From: Cryptomeria japonica
Taxonomy: Eukaryota; Streptophyta; Pinopsida; Cupressales; Cupressaceae
Length of the DNA stretch: 64,000 bases
Direction: 5' to 3'
Assembly: GCF_030272615.1 (NCBI RefSeq)
Contig: NC_081415.1
Coordinates: 510,341,873-510,405,872 of the forward strand
Shown here: positions 37,301 through 46,393 of the stretch, one piece after another
Layout: each line of letters opens with the position of its first letter
Numbering within the stretch: position 1 is the first letter of the stretch
The notes under the pieces: generated by a model
Database searches by the model: none
Told to the model about the DNA's origin: nothing
What the model saw: only the letters and a program-made list of their open reading frames with translations
Made by a program: the position numbers and the translations under genes

Positions 37301-39891
37301 GCGACAATATTTGAAATCCATGGGGAATAATCAATAGGGCGGATAAATCCAGCCTCCAATAACTTTTCAATCTCAGCCTTAACAAGCAAAGCCACCTTAG
37401 GATTCATTTTTTGAATCTTTTGTTTCACGGGCTTAGCATCAGGAACTAAGACAATGTTATGAGTAACAATCTTAGGATCTATACCAGGCATGTCAGAGTA
37501 TGTCCAAGCAAAGATCTCGGGGAATTCATGCAATAAATCTTCATATTGTTTTTGTTCCTCTTCATCCAAACATTTTCCAATTTTAATAACTTTCTCTTTA
37601 TTGCAAGGGTCCATCTTAACATCAGTGGTGTCACTTATGAGAAGATTACTTTGTTGAGGAGTATCCTTTAGCTGAGGGAATTCTTTCACAATCTCATCAT
37701 TATCCGTCTCTTTTCCAAAGTAGGCTTCAGTGTTCAAACAATAAGGGAGTCCCCTATTGTGATGATAACGAGGAAGAGTGTCATAGGCTCCCAAAAATTT
37801 AGCTAAAGCGTCGTCGGTAGGAAAGACGTCCAAAGCACAGTCACCCAAAGGATCCCCATCAATATACTCAGGGTGTTGCATTGATAGAGATGTAGAAATA
37901 ACATTAACACTAATGCATGGTCTTTTAGAAGCTTTAGTGCGCTTGCAGGGATTATAGCCAAGTCCAAAGGCATAATTGTGAAAATTAGTCTCTAGAGGAA
38001 CTTTTATCCCTTGTTCATGAGCACCGCAACCATTTCCATGATACCCATGCTTAGCAAAAATGCGAAAACCACGACCATAACGATCAGCCATTTCAGGAAG
38101 AGAAGGTGGTCTTTCATAAGACAAAGAATCAAACTCTTCATAATTAGACGTGTGAGGAGAAGAAGTTTGAGAAGCGGCCACAAAATTATTACTCATAGGT
38201 TCAGGTAAGATTGATTGATTTTTAGCTTCTTCCTTCTTTTCAACTTTAAGCTCTCTAGAAGGAACCTTATATTCACCTACAAAGGTGGGATTAAAATCAA
38301 GAGATCCCCAATCGTCTTCTTCGAGGATCTTCCCAGGATCAAAATCCTTCTTATGTGTAGTTTCAAGTCGAGAAGAATCTTCTTCAGGAGCTCCAGACTC
38401 ATCCAAAGAATTTTGATCATCGGAGAGCGAGGATTCATCGATAGGTATCTTATTTAAAGAGTCATCACTAGATGAGGACGGCTTAGAAGAACCCCCCTTG
38501 GAAGTAGATGTTTGCAAACAAGCTTGAAAATTAGTATCACCTATCAAGGTATATGTCTTATTGTTATAAATAAATTTAACTTGTCTATGCAATGTAGAAG
38601 GGACAGCTTGCATACTGTGAATCCAAGGTCTCCCTAGTAGCAAGTTGTACGTTAGATTTCCCGACATAACATAGATAGGTGTAGGCAAAGTAACAGGCCC
38701 CACTGTGATGGGTAAGGTGATAGTACCTAATGAAGTTTTAGCCACATTATCAAAGCCTCGAAAAGGATGAGAGTCCGGCTCAATTAAGGATGTATCCACA
38801 TTCATCTTATGCAAAAGATTAATGCTACACACATTGAGACCAGAGCCATTATCCACTAGTGTTTGTCTTATAGCAGTGTCTTTCATGATAACCACAATCA
38901 TCAAGGGATCATACTGATGTTGGATTTCACTAGTAGGCAACTCATCTTGGGTAAACACAATTTGAGCTTTAGGATTCATCACAGAGTTAACCAAAGATGC
39001 TATATTACTAGATGTATTCGGTGGAGGAACATTCAAATCTTTCAAGGCATCTTGTAACATTCCATGATGAGCGGAAGAAGTTTGAATCAAATCCCAAAGG
39101 GATATCTTAGCAGGGGTAGCTTTAAGTTGTTCTATGAGATCATATTCCTTACTAAGAACTTGTGAAATACGGGGAGCTTGTGGAAGAATTGGTTGAGGAT
39201 TCGGAAGAGAAACTGGAATAACAGGAGGAGGACTAGGCTGCCTATTATTTCTGGTATGATAAGTATGGGCAATCGCATGATAACTCTCTCTAGTTATTTG
39301 CTTGGCATAACTATAAGGACTTATAGGTTTTCTTCCTTGCACAATGATGATTGGTTTATTCGGAGTACGAAAGGAATCATGATCATACCCTCCTTGGATA
39401 GTAAGGAGAGGTGATTCAGGAACTTGAAAGGTGGGAGAAGGATAAGCTCCTTGGACTTCAAAGAGAGGCTTTTTATGCTCATTCAAGTTTATCATGTTAA
39501 CTAATTTAGAAGTCTTGTTCTTGTTTAAAGATTTCGATAAAGCCACAAAGTCATCAAGAGCATCATCCAACAAAGCATGATCATATCTATTAAAAGGTTT
39601 ATCTTTTGATTCAAAAGGAGACATCTCCTCATAGAGGGGATTGTTGAAAACAACCATGTTACTAGATTTAGTGGAAGAGTTGATAGGAATGTACCCTTGA
39701 GAGGGCTCATTCAACTTATCTTTCTCATCGCAACGAAATGGCATAGTAACAAGGTTTATGAGTTTTTGGTAAAATGAAGGTTTGGCATCTTTAGGGTTCA
39801 AAAACTCATCTAAAGCTTCATCTAATTCATCTTGGCTATACTCATAATAATCATCATAAGCATGAACATTTTGCAAATAAAAGTCTGACAT
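34384..39891 (-). CDS. Tat-lineage polyprotein: protease, RT, RNase H, second RNase H, integrase (no gag)
   Basis: One uninterrupted ORF of 1835 codons. Residues 1-320 are low-complexity with three (K/S)P(I/L)..(V/I)QG repeats near 140-190 and the pre-protease phrase KISLWDLIQTSSAHHGMLQD. Protease motif LVDNGSGLNVCS lies near residue 345, and a G-patch-like glycine cluster (YGRGFRIFAKHGYHGNGCG) near 605-625. RT begins about 865 with MCTDFRDLNKA, active site YVDD at 974-977. Ty3 RNase H is near 1115-1190; the second, archaeal-type RNase H (LYFDGSK...GAGVVL, YGDSQ, NRHADAMA) near 1265-1370. Integrase has the H-H-C-C block near 1484-1524, then D (GLDLIG), D (ISDNGTSF) and E (GQAESSNK) near 1551, 1612 and 1645. 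No capsid domain or CCHC knuckle is present. All catalytic residues I could check are intact, so recent activity is likely. Confidence 0.95.
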   Translation of the reverse strand: MSDFYLQNVHAYDDYYEYSQDELDEALDEFLNPKDAKPSFYQKLINLVTMPFRCDEKDKLNEPSQGYIPINSSTKSSNMVVFNNPLYEEMSPFESKDKPFNRYDHALLDDALDDFVALSKSLNKNKTSKLVNMINLNEHKKPLFEVQGAYPSPTFQVPESPLLTIQGGYDHDSFRTPNKPIIIVQGRKPISPYSYAKQITRESYHAIAHTYHTRNNRQPSPPPVIPVSLPNPQPILPQAPRISQVLSKEYDLIEQLKATPAKISLWDLIQTSSAHHGMLQDALKDLNVPPPNTSSNIASLVNSVMNPKAQIVFTQDELPTSEIQHQYDPLMIVVIMKDTAIRQTLVDNGSGLNVCSINLLHKMNVDTSLIEPDSHPFRGFDNVAKTSLGTITLPITVGPVTLPTPIYVMSGNLTYNLLLGRPWIHSMQAVPSTLHRQVKFIYNNKTYTLIGDTNFQACLQTSTSKGGSSKPSSSSDDSLNKIPIDESSLSDDQNSLDESGAPEEDSSRLETTHKKDFDPGKILEEDDWGSLDFNPTFVGEYKVPSRELKVEKKEEAKNQSILPEPMSNNFVAASQTSSPHTSNYEEFDSLSYERPPSLPEMADRYGRGFRIFAKHGYHGNGCGAHEQGIKVPLETNFHNYAFGLGYNPCKRTKASKRPCISVNVISTSLSMQHPEYIDGDPLGDCALDVFPTDDALAKFLGAYDTLPRYHHNRGLPYCLNTEAYFGKETDNDEIVKEFPQLKDTPQQSNLLISDTTDVKMDPCNKEKVIKIGKCLDEEEQKQYEDLLHEFPEIFAWTYSDMPGIDPKIVTHNIVLVPDAKPVKQKIQKMNPKVALLVKAEIEKLLEAGFIRPIDYSPWISNIVAVAKPNNKIRMCTDFRDLNKASLKDDFPLPNIDMIVDSTAGHALLSFMDGFSGYNQIFINPQDQFKTAFTTPWGTFCWIMMPFGLKNAGATYQRAMTLIFHDYMHKILEDYVDDILAKSFLRMDHIKNLRQIFERIRKYHMRLNPQKCVFGVDSGKLLGFIVSHRGIEVDTKKINAIVNMPPPRNVSQLKSLQGKIQAIRRFVSQLADCTFPFTQLLKKDITFQWNEDCQQAFEDLKVYLASPPILQPAEPSKPFLLYTVASSHALAALLAQHDKDGKECPVYYISCTLLDYETRYSAIERQCLALVFATQKLRHYLLNSKVHIMVKFDPLKHLFSKTDLSGCLAKWVMMLTEFDLKFVSQRAIKGQALTDHLAEAPSPFSFPNPESFPDDFILSIGKDETWELYFDGSKCRIGSGAGVVLISPTKKPIPLSYRLNFLCIKAALALNIKHIHIYGDSQLIIRQVTGIYQAKQDKLSQYKDLAISLLQKFDSYTMEPVPRKDNRHADAMACVASLVSLEDSVVDLKFVIHNLISLAIVDDPSLVTCCDFIDSDEWYSHIVRYLTDGTFPDSANRNTKARICKLSARYIILSNVLYRRGYDGLLLRCLNKSEIPVALEEAHSGACGGHFGGKSLVHRLLRMGYYWQTMQKDYFSFVKKCHQCQQHNNLIHAPAQELRSQVASWPFSAWGLDLIGKISPPSSQGHTFIIIATDYFTKWVEAIPLRSTTAEVICQFLLENIISRFRIPSTIISDNGTSFKNKDVKKFLEKYHIKHRFSTPYYPQSNGQAESSNKIIKQILRKTVNKHGKDWSNQLIYALWAYRTSVRIAMGTSSYNLVYGADAIMPLELEIPSLRVSLKDIVDGDSYREQRLQQLEMLDEQCINALEHIQAYHKTLQRSYNDKVIQRSFSVGDLVLYENQRNVNALPAEKGKFSHNWLGPYIVIEDYGSGAYKIADVDGTPLKEPINAMHLRRYYA

Positions 39892-40051
39892 TTTGAAATA
39901 AAAGTTGCATGAAATTTAAACATACAATGCAAAGAAACACACTCTTTTTTTTTTTTTCTCTTTTTTTTTGTTTTTAATGAAAATGAAATGAAAACACACT
40001 AAATCTAGATCTAGATCTAACAAATGCAATGCAAGAAGAAGCAATGATAGA
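39892..40051 (-). other. Tat leader with homopurine/homopyrimidine run
   Basis: Only 160 nt between PBS and the polyprotein start. It contains an 18-base T/C run at 39941-39969 (A/G-rich on the sense strand). There is no room for a gag gene. Confidence 0.7.
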
Positions 40052-40069
40052 TTCACGTCGGGTTCACCA
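40052..40069 (-). other. Primer binding site of the Tat element, unassigned tRNA
   Basis: The minus strand reads TGGTGAACCCGACGTGAA three bases after the LTR end. The same 18 bases occur at 60512-60529 in the second Tat element at the same distance from its LTR, so the site is conserved. It is not the initiator-Met site; I cannot name the tRNA with certainty. Confidence 0.8.
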
Positions 40070-40072
40070 AAA

Positions 40073-41714
40073 TGTGTGGGGGAAAAAGCGAGACTAGGTT
40101 ATCATGCCCTAATCCTACCTCTTGTCACACATTACGGAATACGAAAGAGCCTAGAGGTATCGCACAATTGGCTACTTCTTTTTGTGAAAGAGAGAGCCAC
40201 GGGCTACCTATTAGGATTTCTATTCCTTCGTTGTATTTGAAAGGTAAGATTATGCAAGTCCAATTCCTAACCCTAAAATGCAAGTATGAACTAACAACAA
40301 GATTGCAGAATTGAACTTAAACAATGGAAAGCTGTAAACACAAGGATAAAACAAGAATACAAATGCATACCCGGAGTCAAAATCGGACTGAAAATGTTCG
40401 GGACAGGGGCGCGGGCGCCACTGTCCTGATTCTGTCCTGAAAACTGCACCGAAAACTGTTGTTTTGCACTCTGGAACACTGTCGAAAACTGTCGGAAATG
40501 CTATCTGTCCGGAGGACCAGGGCGCCCAGCACCCCTGTCCCAGGGACCAGGGCACCCAGCACCCCTGTCCTGGCAGGACCAGGGTGCCCAGCGCCCCTGT
40601 CCCAGTCTTTTGCTCTGCAATTTGATGCAGAGTGCTGTCTCGACCTGTTCTCTCCGGATCTGTATCCTGCGGCGTCATCCGAGTCCCGAAACTTGCACTG
40701 ATATCTGAAAAAGGGTGTATGGGCGGCTATATAGGGTTTTGCCTTAGTCAAACCCCCGCTTCGGTGATTTCCACCTCCATGAATAGCCAAGTTGTTTTGT
40801 AAAATGTATTGTGTGTGCAGACCTAGTGTGTGTGCAAGGTCCTAAAATGCAAGAAAGCAAACTAGAGCAACCTAGAAAGTAAACCCTAATTGCTTGTAAA
40901 TGATAATGTAAATGCTCTAAATAGAGATGCAAAGTGATCTAAAGCATGAATGAATGATATATTGAAGCTTATGCAAAGACATGAAAACAACATGAAATCA
41001 TACCCAACCCCCAAGGGAGAGGTACAAGCCAATCTTCAGTCGGTAATCTCCTATTGTTCTTCAATGTCTTCCAAGCCCTAAATGGATGAATGGGTTTGAT
41101 AAATGCTTGATAGAGGGATGTTGAAAGTTGTTGAAGCCTTCAAAGATCTGCTCTTTCGCTGCATATGAAGTTCCTGAAAACAAAATTCTGATCCTTTCAA
41201 ATGAAGAAAGAGAGCTCTTATGTATGAAACCCTAGGTCTTAATTCCAACTTTTGGCCGACCTAGAGATTGAATATCCCGCCAATTTCTTGGGGTTAAGCT
41301 TTATTTTATGATTGGATCACACTCCTAAAATTTCAAGAAAAATGTCCGGACAACTTTTCACCAAATTTTCAGGGCCGTCAGATATGATGATTTTAGAGAG
41401 AATCCCGAAGTTACAGGTGATTTCGAGATGTTTTGACCCCCGAAATTAAGCCCCCAAGCTCAGAATAGGGTCTAATTAGGGTTTTTGATTAGATGATGTA
41501 TTGGAGGAATAAAATGAAAAGGGGCACGCTTTAATGAAAGGGCCCGACTTTATGATGTGGAGAATGATGAAATAGAACCTTTAGACTTAATTAATTTGAT
41601 TAATTAAGTGCTAAAGGGGAAATGCAATGCAAAATGCAACTGCGCCAAGGCAGGTGCTAAACTAGGTGTTAAATTGTACTGCTTTAGCAAGTGCGTACAA
41701 TTTATGACGTTACA
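40073..41714 (-). repeat. Tat element 5' LTR
   Basis: 1642 bp, plus-strand ends TGTGTGGGGG...GACGTTACA. It contains three tandem copies of a roughly 30-bp GGACCAGGGCGCCCAGC-type unit at 40510-40605, where the 3' LTR has one. It lacks about 28 bp (GC-rich) near 41348 that the 3' LTR keeps. Confidence 0.92.
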
Positions 41715-41719
41715 ATTAT
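41715..41719. repeat. Target-site duplication ATTAT, right
   Basis: Direct repeat of 29178-29182, immediately after the LTR end TTACA. Confidence 0.9.
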
Positions 41720-43302
41720 GTATTATTTTAATGTGGCGTGATTTATTTCATTAAGTTATTATGATTTCACTTGTTAAAAAAAGGGGGGCAATTCATTTAT
41801 TGAGGACAGGTTAAATTTTAGTCTTCTTAGACTAATGACGGCTTCAAATTTCCTTAAAAAGGGGTGGTTGTGTTTTTTTAAATCTTTTATATTGAATTGC
41901 AAGTATATAATGATTTAATTATCTTCAAAAGATTGTTTGAATTATGATCTTTAGCAAATTTGGTAATCCTTAGCAAAGAGATTGATTTCGTTGCAATTCT
42001 TGAAATGTTTAGTCGTCATGTTGTAGTGGTTCTCATACCCTCTTGAACAGGTGTTGTCCTTATAACCTTATCGATGTAAACAATGTTGTGTTATGTTCCA
42101 AATGGTTAACCTAGGGTTAGTAAAATTGTGTTTTTGTCACCTGTGCTTTGTCGTGGTTATATGGTTGTCATTATCTCCATAGGGTTCTCATATAGGGATC
42201 GTGATTATGTAGTGTCCTATGGGAGAGTGGCATTCGAGTGGGGGTCGTGCCCTAAGTGGATGGCTCGATAACCCCTCGAAAGTGAGTTAATAAGTGATAA
42301 CCTAATAATTGATTAGGGGGTTTAGACTCAAGATGTAGTGGGAAGGCCTGGAATGGCAAACTAACCACCTTGTCTTTATGAAGTGTTGGTAGGGTCCGCA
42401 TGAGTCTTGGGTGGAACCGGGGGTTCGGGAAAGGTTACCAGGGTAACTCAGGATGAGGGTTGGGACCTATGAAGGCCTACCTAGGGTAACCGTCACAAGC
42501 TATGCAATGACACTCTCCTTAGAGTCAGTAGTGTATTGTGATGTTGAGTTCACCTGGAGTATTGTGGAGTCTCACTTATATTGTCGACCATGTTTTGTTT
42601 GTGCTTGCTTGAGGGTCTTTCTCTATCTCCTAGCACAGTGGGATGGTTCCTTTTTGGGATCAAATGGTCGGGTGGTAGTGCCACTTCCCATTGGATGTTT
42701 ATGTTCATGCCTTCATGCGAGGATTGGCTTCGCATATATTTATGTGGCTTGTGATTCTTGGATCATCTCATGTTGGATATTTTTGTACCTTTGAGACTTA
42801 CGTGGTCATTTGTATCAATGGATTATGTTACCTTGGCAATTGGTAAAGATGTAATTTCATATGTATTATTAGAAGCCATGTAATAGTTGATTAATGTAAT
42901 CTTAGTTTATTTGGATGTTTAATATCTCAGTTATCTTTATTCAATGTGGAAATGTTTTCTTGAAAAGAAATATATTGTAATACTTTCACTCTTCCAAATG
43001 ATGAAATTTATTGTATGAATGTAATTTAATTGTGTTCCATAGGTAATGATGGCAATTGTATGTATTTGAGTATGCTAGGATGAATAATTGGTTTAACCTT
43101 AATAATGAAATTTAACATATTGAATAATACTTCATTGGTAACCCTTTAGGAATTCTTTGTGTTAGACTTTCGCTTGTGTAATAAACGTGCAATGTCGTAA
43201 TTAATGCACTTCATGTGGATTAAACTTTTTTTTTTAAATTATTTCACCCTTAGTTGGTTAGTTTGTGTGGTTTTCCTTTAGGGTTCCTAGCGGGGCATTA
43301 CA
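41720..43302 (-). repeat. Chromovirus LTR B1, part 2
   Basis: This resumes LTR B1 after the Tat insertion and ends GGGGCATTACA on the plus strand (minus-strand start TGTAATGCCCCGC). It is closely similar to 48140-49755 (B2), and less so to 57800-58838 (B3): for example GAGAGTGGCATTCGAGTGGG and GTGAGTTAATAAGTGATAACC recur in B1 and B2, with close variants in B3. The 113-codon frame at 42453-42794 is a chance frame repeated in B2. Confidence 0.65.
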
Positions 43303-43400
43303 TGTCTTTTTATGTTTGAACTTTGGCATGTTCAAACTTTAATGATTTTTAAAACTACTTTAATTCTTAACTTTGTATGATGTTTCATAGTGTGTAAGTG
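43303..43400. repeat. Single unit of the 24.6-27.1 kb array beside LTR B1
   Basis: TTTTTATGTTTGAACTTTGG and CATGTTCAAACTTTAATG match the array unit (25640-25665, 25918-25985). The left flank of B1 (TTATTATTTG, 27131-27140) plus this segment reconstructs an array phrase found intact at 25626-25665. So B1 either sits inside the array, or the array grew from this 3' UTR sequence. Confidence 0.7.
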
Positions 43401-44179
43401 AAGCAGTCGCCAGTGAGGAGGGACCTCAATGAGATCAATCTGGACTAGTCAACAAGAATAAACACAACAAAAACACAAAGATATAATGGAGGCAATGCAA
43501 AACAGATTGTTTTATTACATGAAAATTGATTACATTCAATCGATAACAACTGTGTTACAACATACTGACTCATAGGCCTGGTAGAACATACAAAATAGGT
43601 CATAATCATGACCTTGAATCATGAAATCTATCTTCTATGCATAATCTAGCTACTTGATATTATCTGATCGATTGCATCATGTCGACCCAAAAGGGATCAA
43701 AACCTGAAGAACAAGGCCTAACGTGCAAAATAAACATGGTCGACCTCCACTAAGAGATTCCTTCGAAAAATCCAAAGGATGCAACATAGATCATGAGAAA
43801 AGATCGGCCACACGCCAAGTAACATTGAAATCAACACCCAAGGCTCCGCAAGATTCAGAATGGGTTTTGGTAGATCACCAAAATAGGTCCAGGCAACCAG
43901 TGACAAAGAACTGTCATGGAAACCGGTAGCGATATCATGTCAGAAAATAATACAAATGTGATGCGGTCTAGAAGCAAGAATGATGATCAAGTTTTCAAGT
44001 AGAATCCAACTCCACAGGATCCAGTGAGCCAAAACTAGGATACAAAGAAAGAAAAACTAAAACTATAAACAGAAAGCAAAACAAAAAGGAATATTTTTTG
44101 GTTGATGCAAGATTGCTATTAATCGAGGATGCTCCTATATCAGACATTCAGGGTTATTGAAAAAGTAAGCCTCTCACTT
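43401..44179 (-). other. Chromovirus internal 1, 3' untranslated region
   Basis: About 780 bp between the chromodomain remnant and the LTR side, nearly duplicated at 49866-50690 in internal 2 (the second copy has a TATATATATATAT expansion at 50167-50181). No motif is recognised. The 62-codon minus frame at 43718-43906 has a counterpart at 50234-50422, but that is explained by the copies' similarity. Confidence 0.5.
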
Positions 44180-44580
44180 TGTCAAGGTCAGAGGGAAACC
44201 AAGGCAGTCTACGTCTTCCTAATAAATCCAAGATAAATCTTCAAGTGTTATGTCCTTCCATTTCACAAGATATTCCTTATACTGACTGCGCTGGGTACTA
44301 CGCCCAATCCTACTCTCCAAAATCTCTTCAATCTGATCCAGTTCCTTCTGGGGTAACTATTTCTCCAAGTCTGTAACATTGTCCTCACTGAATTCTAGTT
44401 CATGATACTCATGGATATCTGCAATGTTGAATATAAGTGAATACTCAGACTATCTGGTAACTCCACTTCATATGCATTTCCAGAACTGAACTTTCCCAAA
44501 ATTCTACAAGGTCCAAATTTCTTCATCTGCAACTTGTGATAAGTTATGATGTCATGGAAATGGGGACAAGGCAACAACAA
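44180..44580 (-). pseudogene. Chromovirus integrase C-terminus and chromodomain (internal 1)
   Basis: Minus-strand reading gives YHKLQMKKFGPCRILGKFSS then AYEVELPDSLSIH (the GPY/F integrase end). After a stop it continues QIEEILESRIGRSTQRSQYK, EYLVKWKDITLEDLSWI (chromodomain core), and a stop. The chromodomain targets new copies to chromatin and defines chromoviruses. The frame is split from the integrase core by the insertion at 44586-46388 and has point stops. Confidence 0.8.
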
Positions 44581-45606
44581 AGTTCAATGTTAATAAGTTA
44601 GTTTCAACCATAAAAACAAAACAAAGAACTAAAAACCATTTCAAACATATCAAAAGAGATTTCAAAAAGCATGAAAGAAGTTTAACAAAATAAAAGAAAG
44701 GAGAAGAGCCTCCCTAAGATGCTTCCATGATGCCTTTTGATGCTTCTCCCTTGTTTCTCCCCTCTCCAAGTCCCAAATGAGTGTAGCTCTCAGCTTTTAG
44801 CACTATCCATGGATGCCATATGGAGATTCAAGATGGTTGAATATGATAAGCAAATGCTATGCAAGTGTAGACAGTGATGCTATGAAAAAGCTCTATGCTA
44901 ATACCTGTATAACAACAATACTCTAATGCTTCCCTGTTGCTTGAGGAGAAGGGTTCTATTTATAAAAGAAATGGGGAAATGAAGGGTTAAGATTGAGTAA
45001 TCTTAACAAGGGTTAGGATTGAAATATATTCAATCCATGTGAGACTTTCAACCCAATCCCATGTTGACAAGTGTCACCATGAGGAGGCTTGAGAGGAGAG
45101 ATAAGGAGCATTAAATGCTTGAGGGGACATGATGGTTACCCTAGTCAAAGAAATAAATGCTTTGAAGAGACACATGGGTTACATGAGGGTTAAGTTTGTG
45201 GTCAAAGTCCTTAACCATGGGTGCAAGTGGAATTAACCATTAATGGTCATGTAAGAGCCATAAGTGGTTTGGAAGACTTTAGAGGTTAATTTGTTGAACA
45301 CACAAATCATTAATTGCTTTTCAAAGACTTTGGAGTCTTTGAGAAGTGACTCCAATTTGCTTAGGAATGTGACAATATTTAGGGGATGGATTAGGTTAAT
45401 TAGGAAAGGTTTAGAAGAATCTAGAAGGGGTTTTAGGCATGCAAGTGGATTTTGTAGGAAAATGCAAGTGGGAGGAATTTTGGTATTTTCAATTAAAATA
45501 AAATCATTTATTTCAATTAAATGGTGTAATTTGCATTTGGATAAATATTCAAATAAATATTAATTTATTCAAATGAGAAAAAGGAAGATAAAACATTAAA
45601 ATGCTT

Positions 45607-45850
45607 GAAGACTTTGAGGGAAACCATTAAAGGTTTGAGAAGACTCTAGAAGGAAACCATTAAATTTGAAGACTTTAACGGAAACCATTAAAGTTTTAAG
45701 AAGACTTTAAGGGAAGCCATTAAGTTTGAAGACTTTAAGGGAAACCATTAAAGGTTTGAGAAGACTCTAGAAGGAAGCCATTAAGTTTGAAGACTTTAAG
45801 GGAAACCATTAAAGGTTTCAAGTGGGTGAGGATAAATAGGATTTTAAATA
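45607..45850. repeat. 61-bp tandem repeat, about 4 copies
   Basis: Units begin GAAGACTTT at 45607, 45668, 45728 and 45789 and contain GGAAACCATTAAAG or close variants. They lie inside the solo LTR. Confidence 0.85.
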
Positions 45851-46115
45851 AATAATTTATTTAAAATAGTTTTGCAACTTGCATTTGTAGGAAAATGCAA
45901 GTGGGTGGAGGATAAAGGTGATTTAAATAAATGATTTATTTAAAATAGTTGTCCAACTTGCATTTGTAAGAAAATGCAAGTGGGTGGAGGATAAAGGTGA
46001 TTTAAATAAATGATTTATTTAAAATAGTTGTGCAACTTGCATTTGTAAGAAAATACAAGTGGGTGGAGGATAAAGGTGATTTAAATAAATTATTTATTTA
46101 TTTAAATGTGAGATA
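45822..46115. repeat. 79-bp tandem repeat, about 3.7 copies
   Basis: Units begin GTGGGTG(G)AGGATAAA at 45822, 45901, 45980 and 46059, with exact 79-bp spacing and high identity. They contain an AAATAAATGATTTATTT near-palindrome. Confidence 0.9.
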
Positions 46116-46393
46116 TGAGATTTTGGGGGAATTTAAATAAATATTAATTTATTTAAATGTGAGAGAAGATTTAATTAAATAAATATGATTTATTTATTTA
46201 ATTAATGGTCTGAATTTGGTTAAGTGAATTAAATCAAATAAATTGAATAATTTATTTAATTAATAGGAGAAGAGGGTTAAGATGAATTAATTAAATATAT
46301 TAATTTAATTAATTATTAATTGATGGTTAAATAATCAAATAAATATTAAATATTCATTTAATTAAGTGGACAGATTTATGTGACTACAAGTTC

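Larger units (their letters stand above)
29183..41714 (-). mobile_element. Complete Tat-lineage Ty3/gypsy retrotransposon, 12.5 kb, without gag
   Basis: LTRs 29183-30793 and 40073-41714 flank an internal region with PBS (40052-40069), one ORF of 1835 codons on the minus strand (39891-34384), and PPT (30808-30794). ATTAT target duplications flank it. Domain order PR-RT-RH-aRH-IN identifies Ty3/gypsy; the additional RNase H marks the Tat/Ogre lineage. Only about 160 nt separate the PBS from the ORF start, and no capsid or CCHC motif is found anywhere inside. The element would need Gag from elsewhere. The 3.6 kb between pol and the 3' LTR hold an antisense PMD gene. Confidence 0.92.
44586..46388 (-). 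repeat. 1.8-kb insertion, probable solo LTR, in the integrase gene
   Basis: It splits integrase between NEVMIYLRKERFPI (right) and TYHKLQMKKFGPC (left). Both sides carry AGTTC (44581-44585 and 46389-46393), a 5-bp target duplication. On the minus strand it starts TGTAGTCAC and has a good TATA box (TATAAATA, 44964-44957). The other end reads ...TTAACATT, so the expected CA lies two bases in. It holds two internal tandem arrays and no protein-coding signal. Size, TATA and 5-bp duplication favour a solo LTR of an unrelated family. Confidence 0.65.

Noticed and set aside
42453-42794. 113-codon plus-strand frame, repeated at 48989-49252
   Set aside because: Lies in LTR B1 and B2; similarity of the two is explained by LTR homology, and no domain is recognised.
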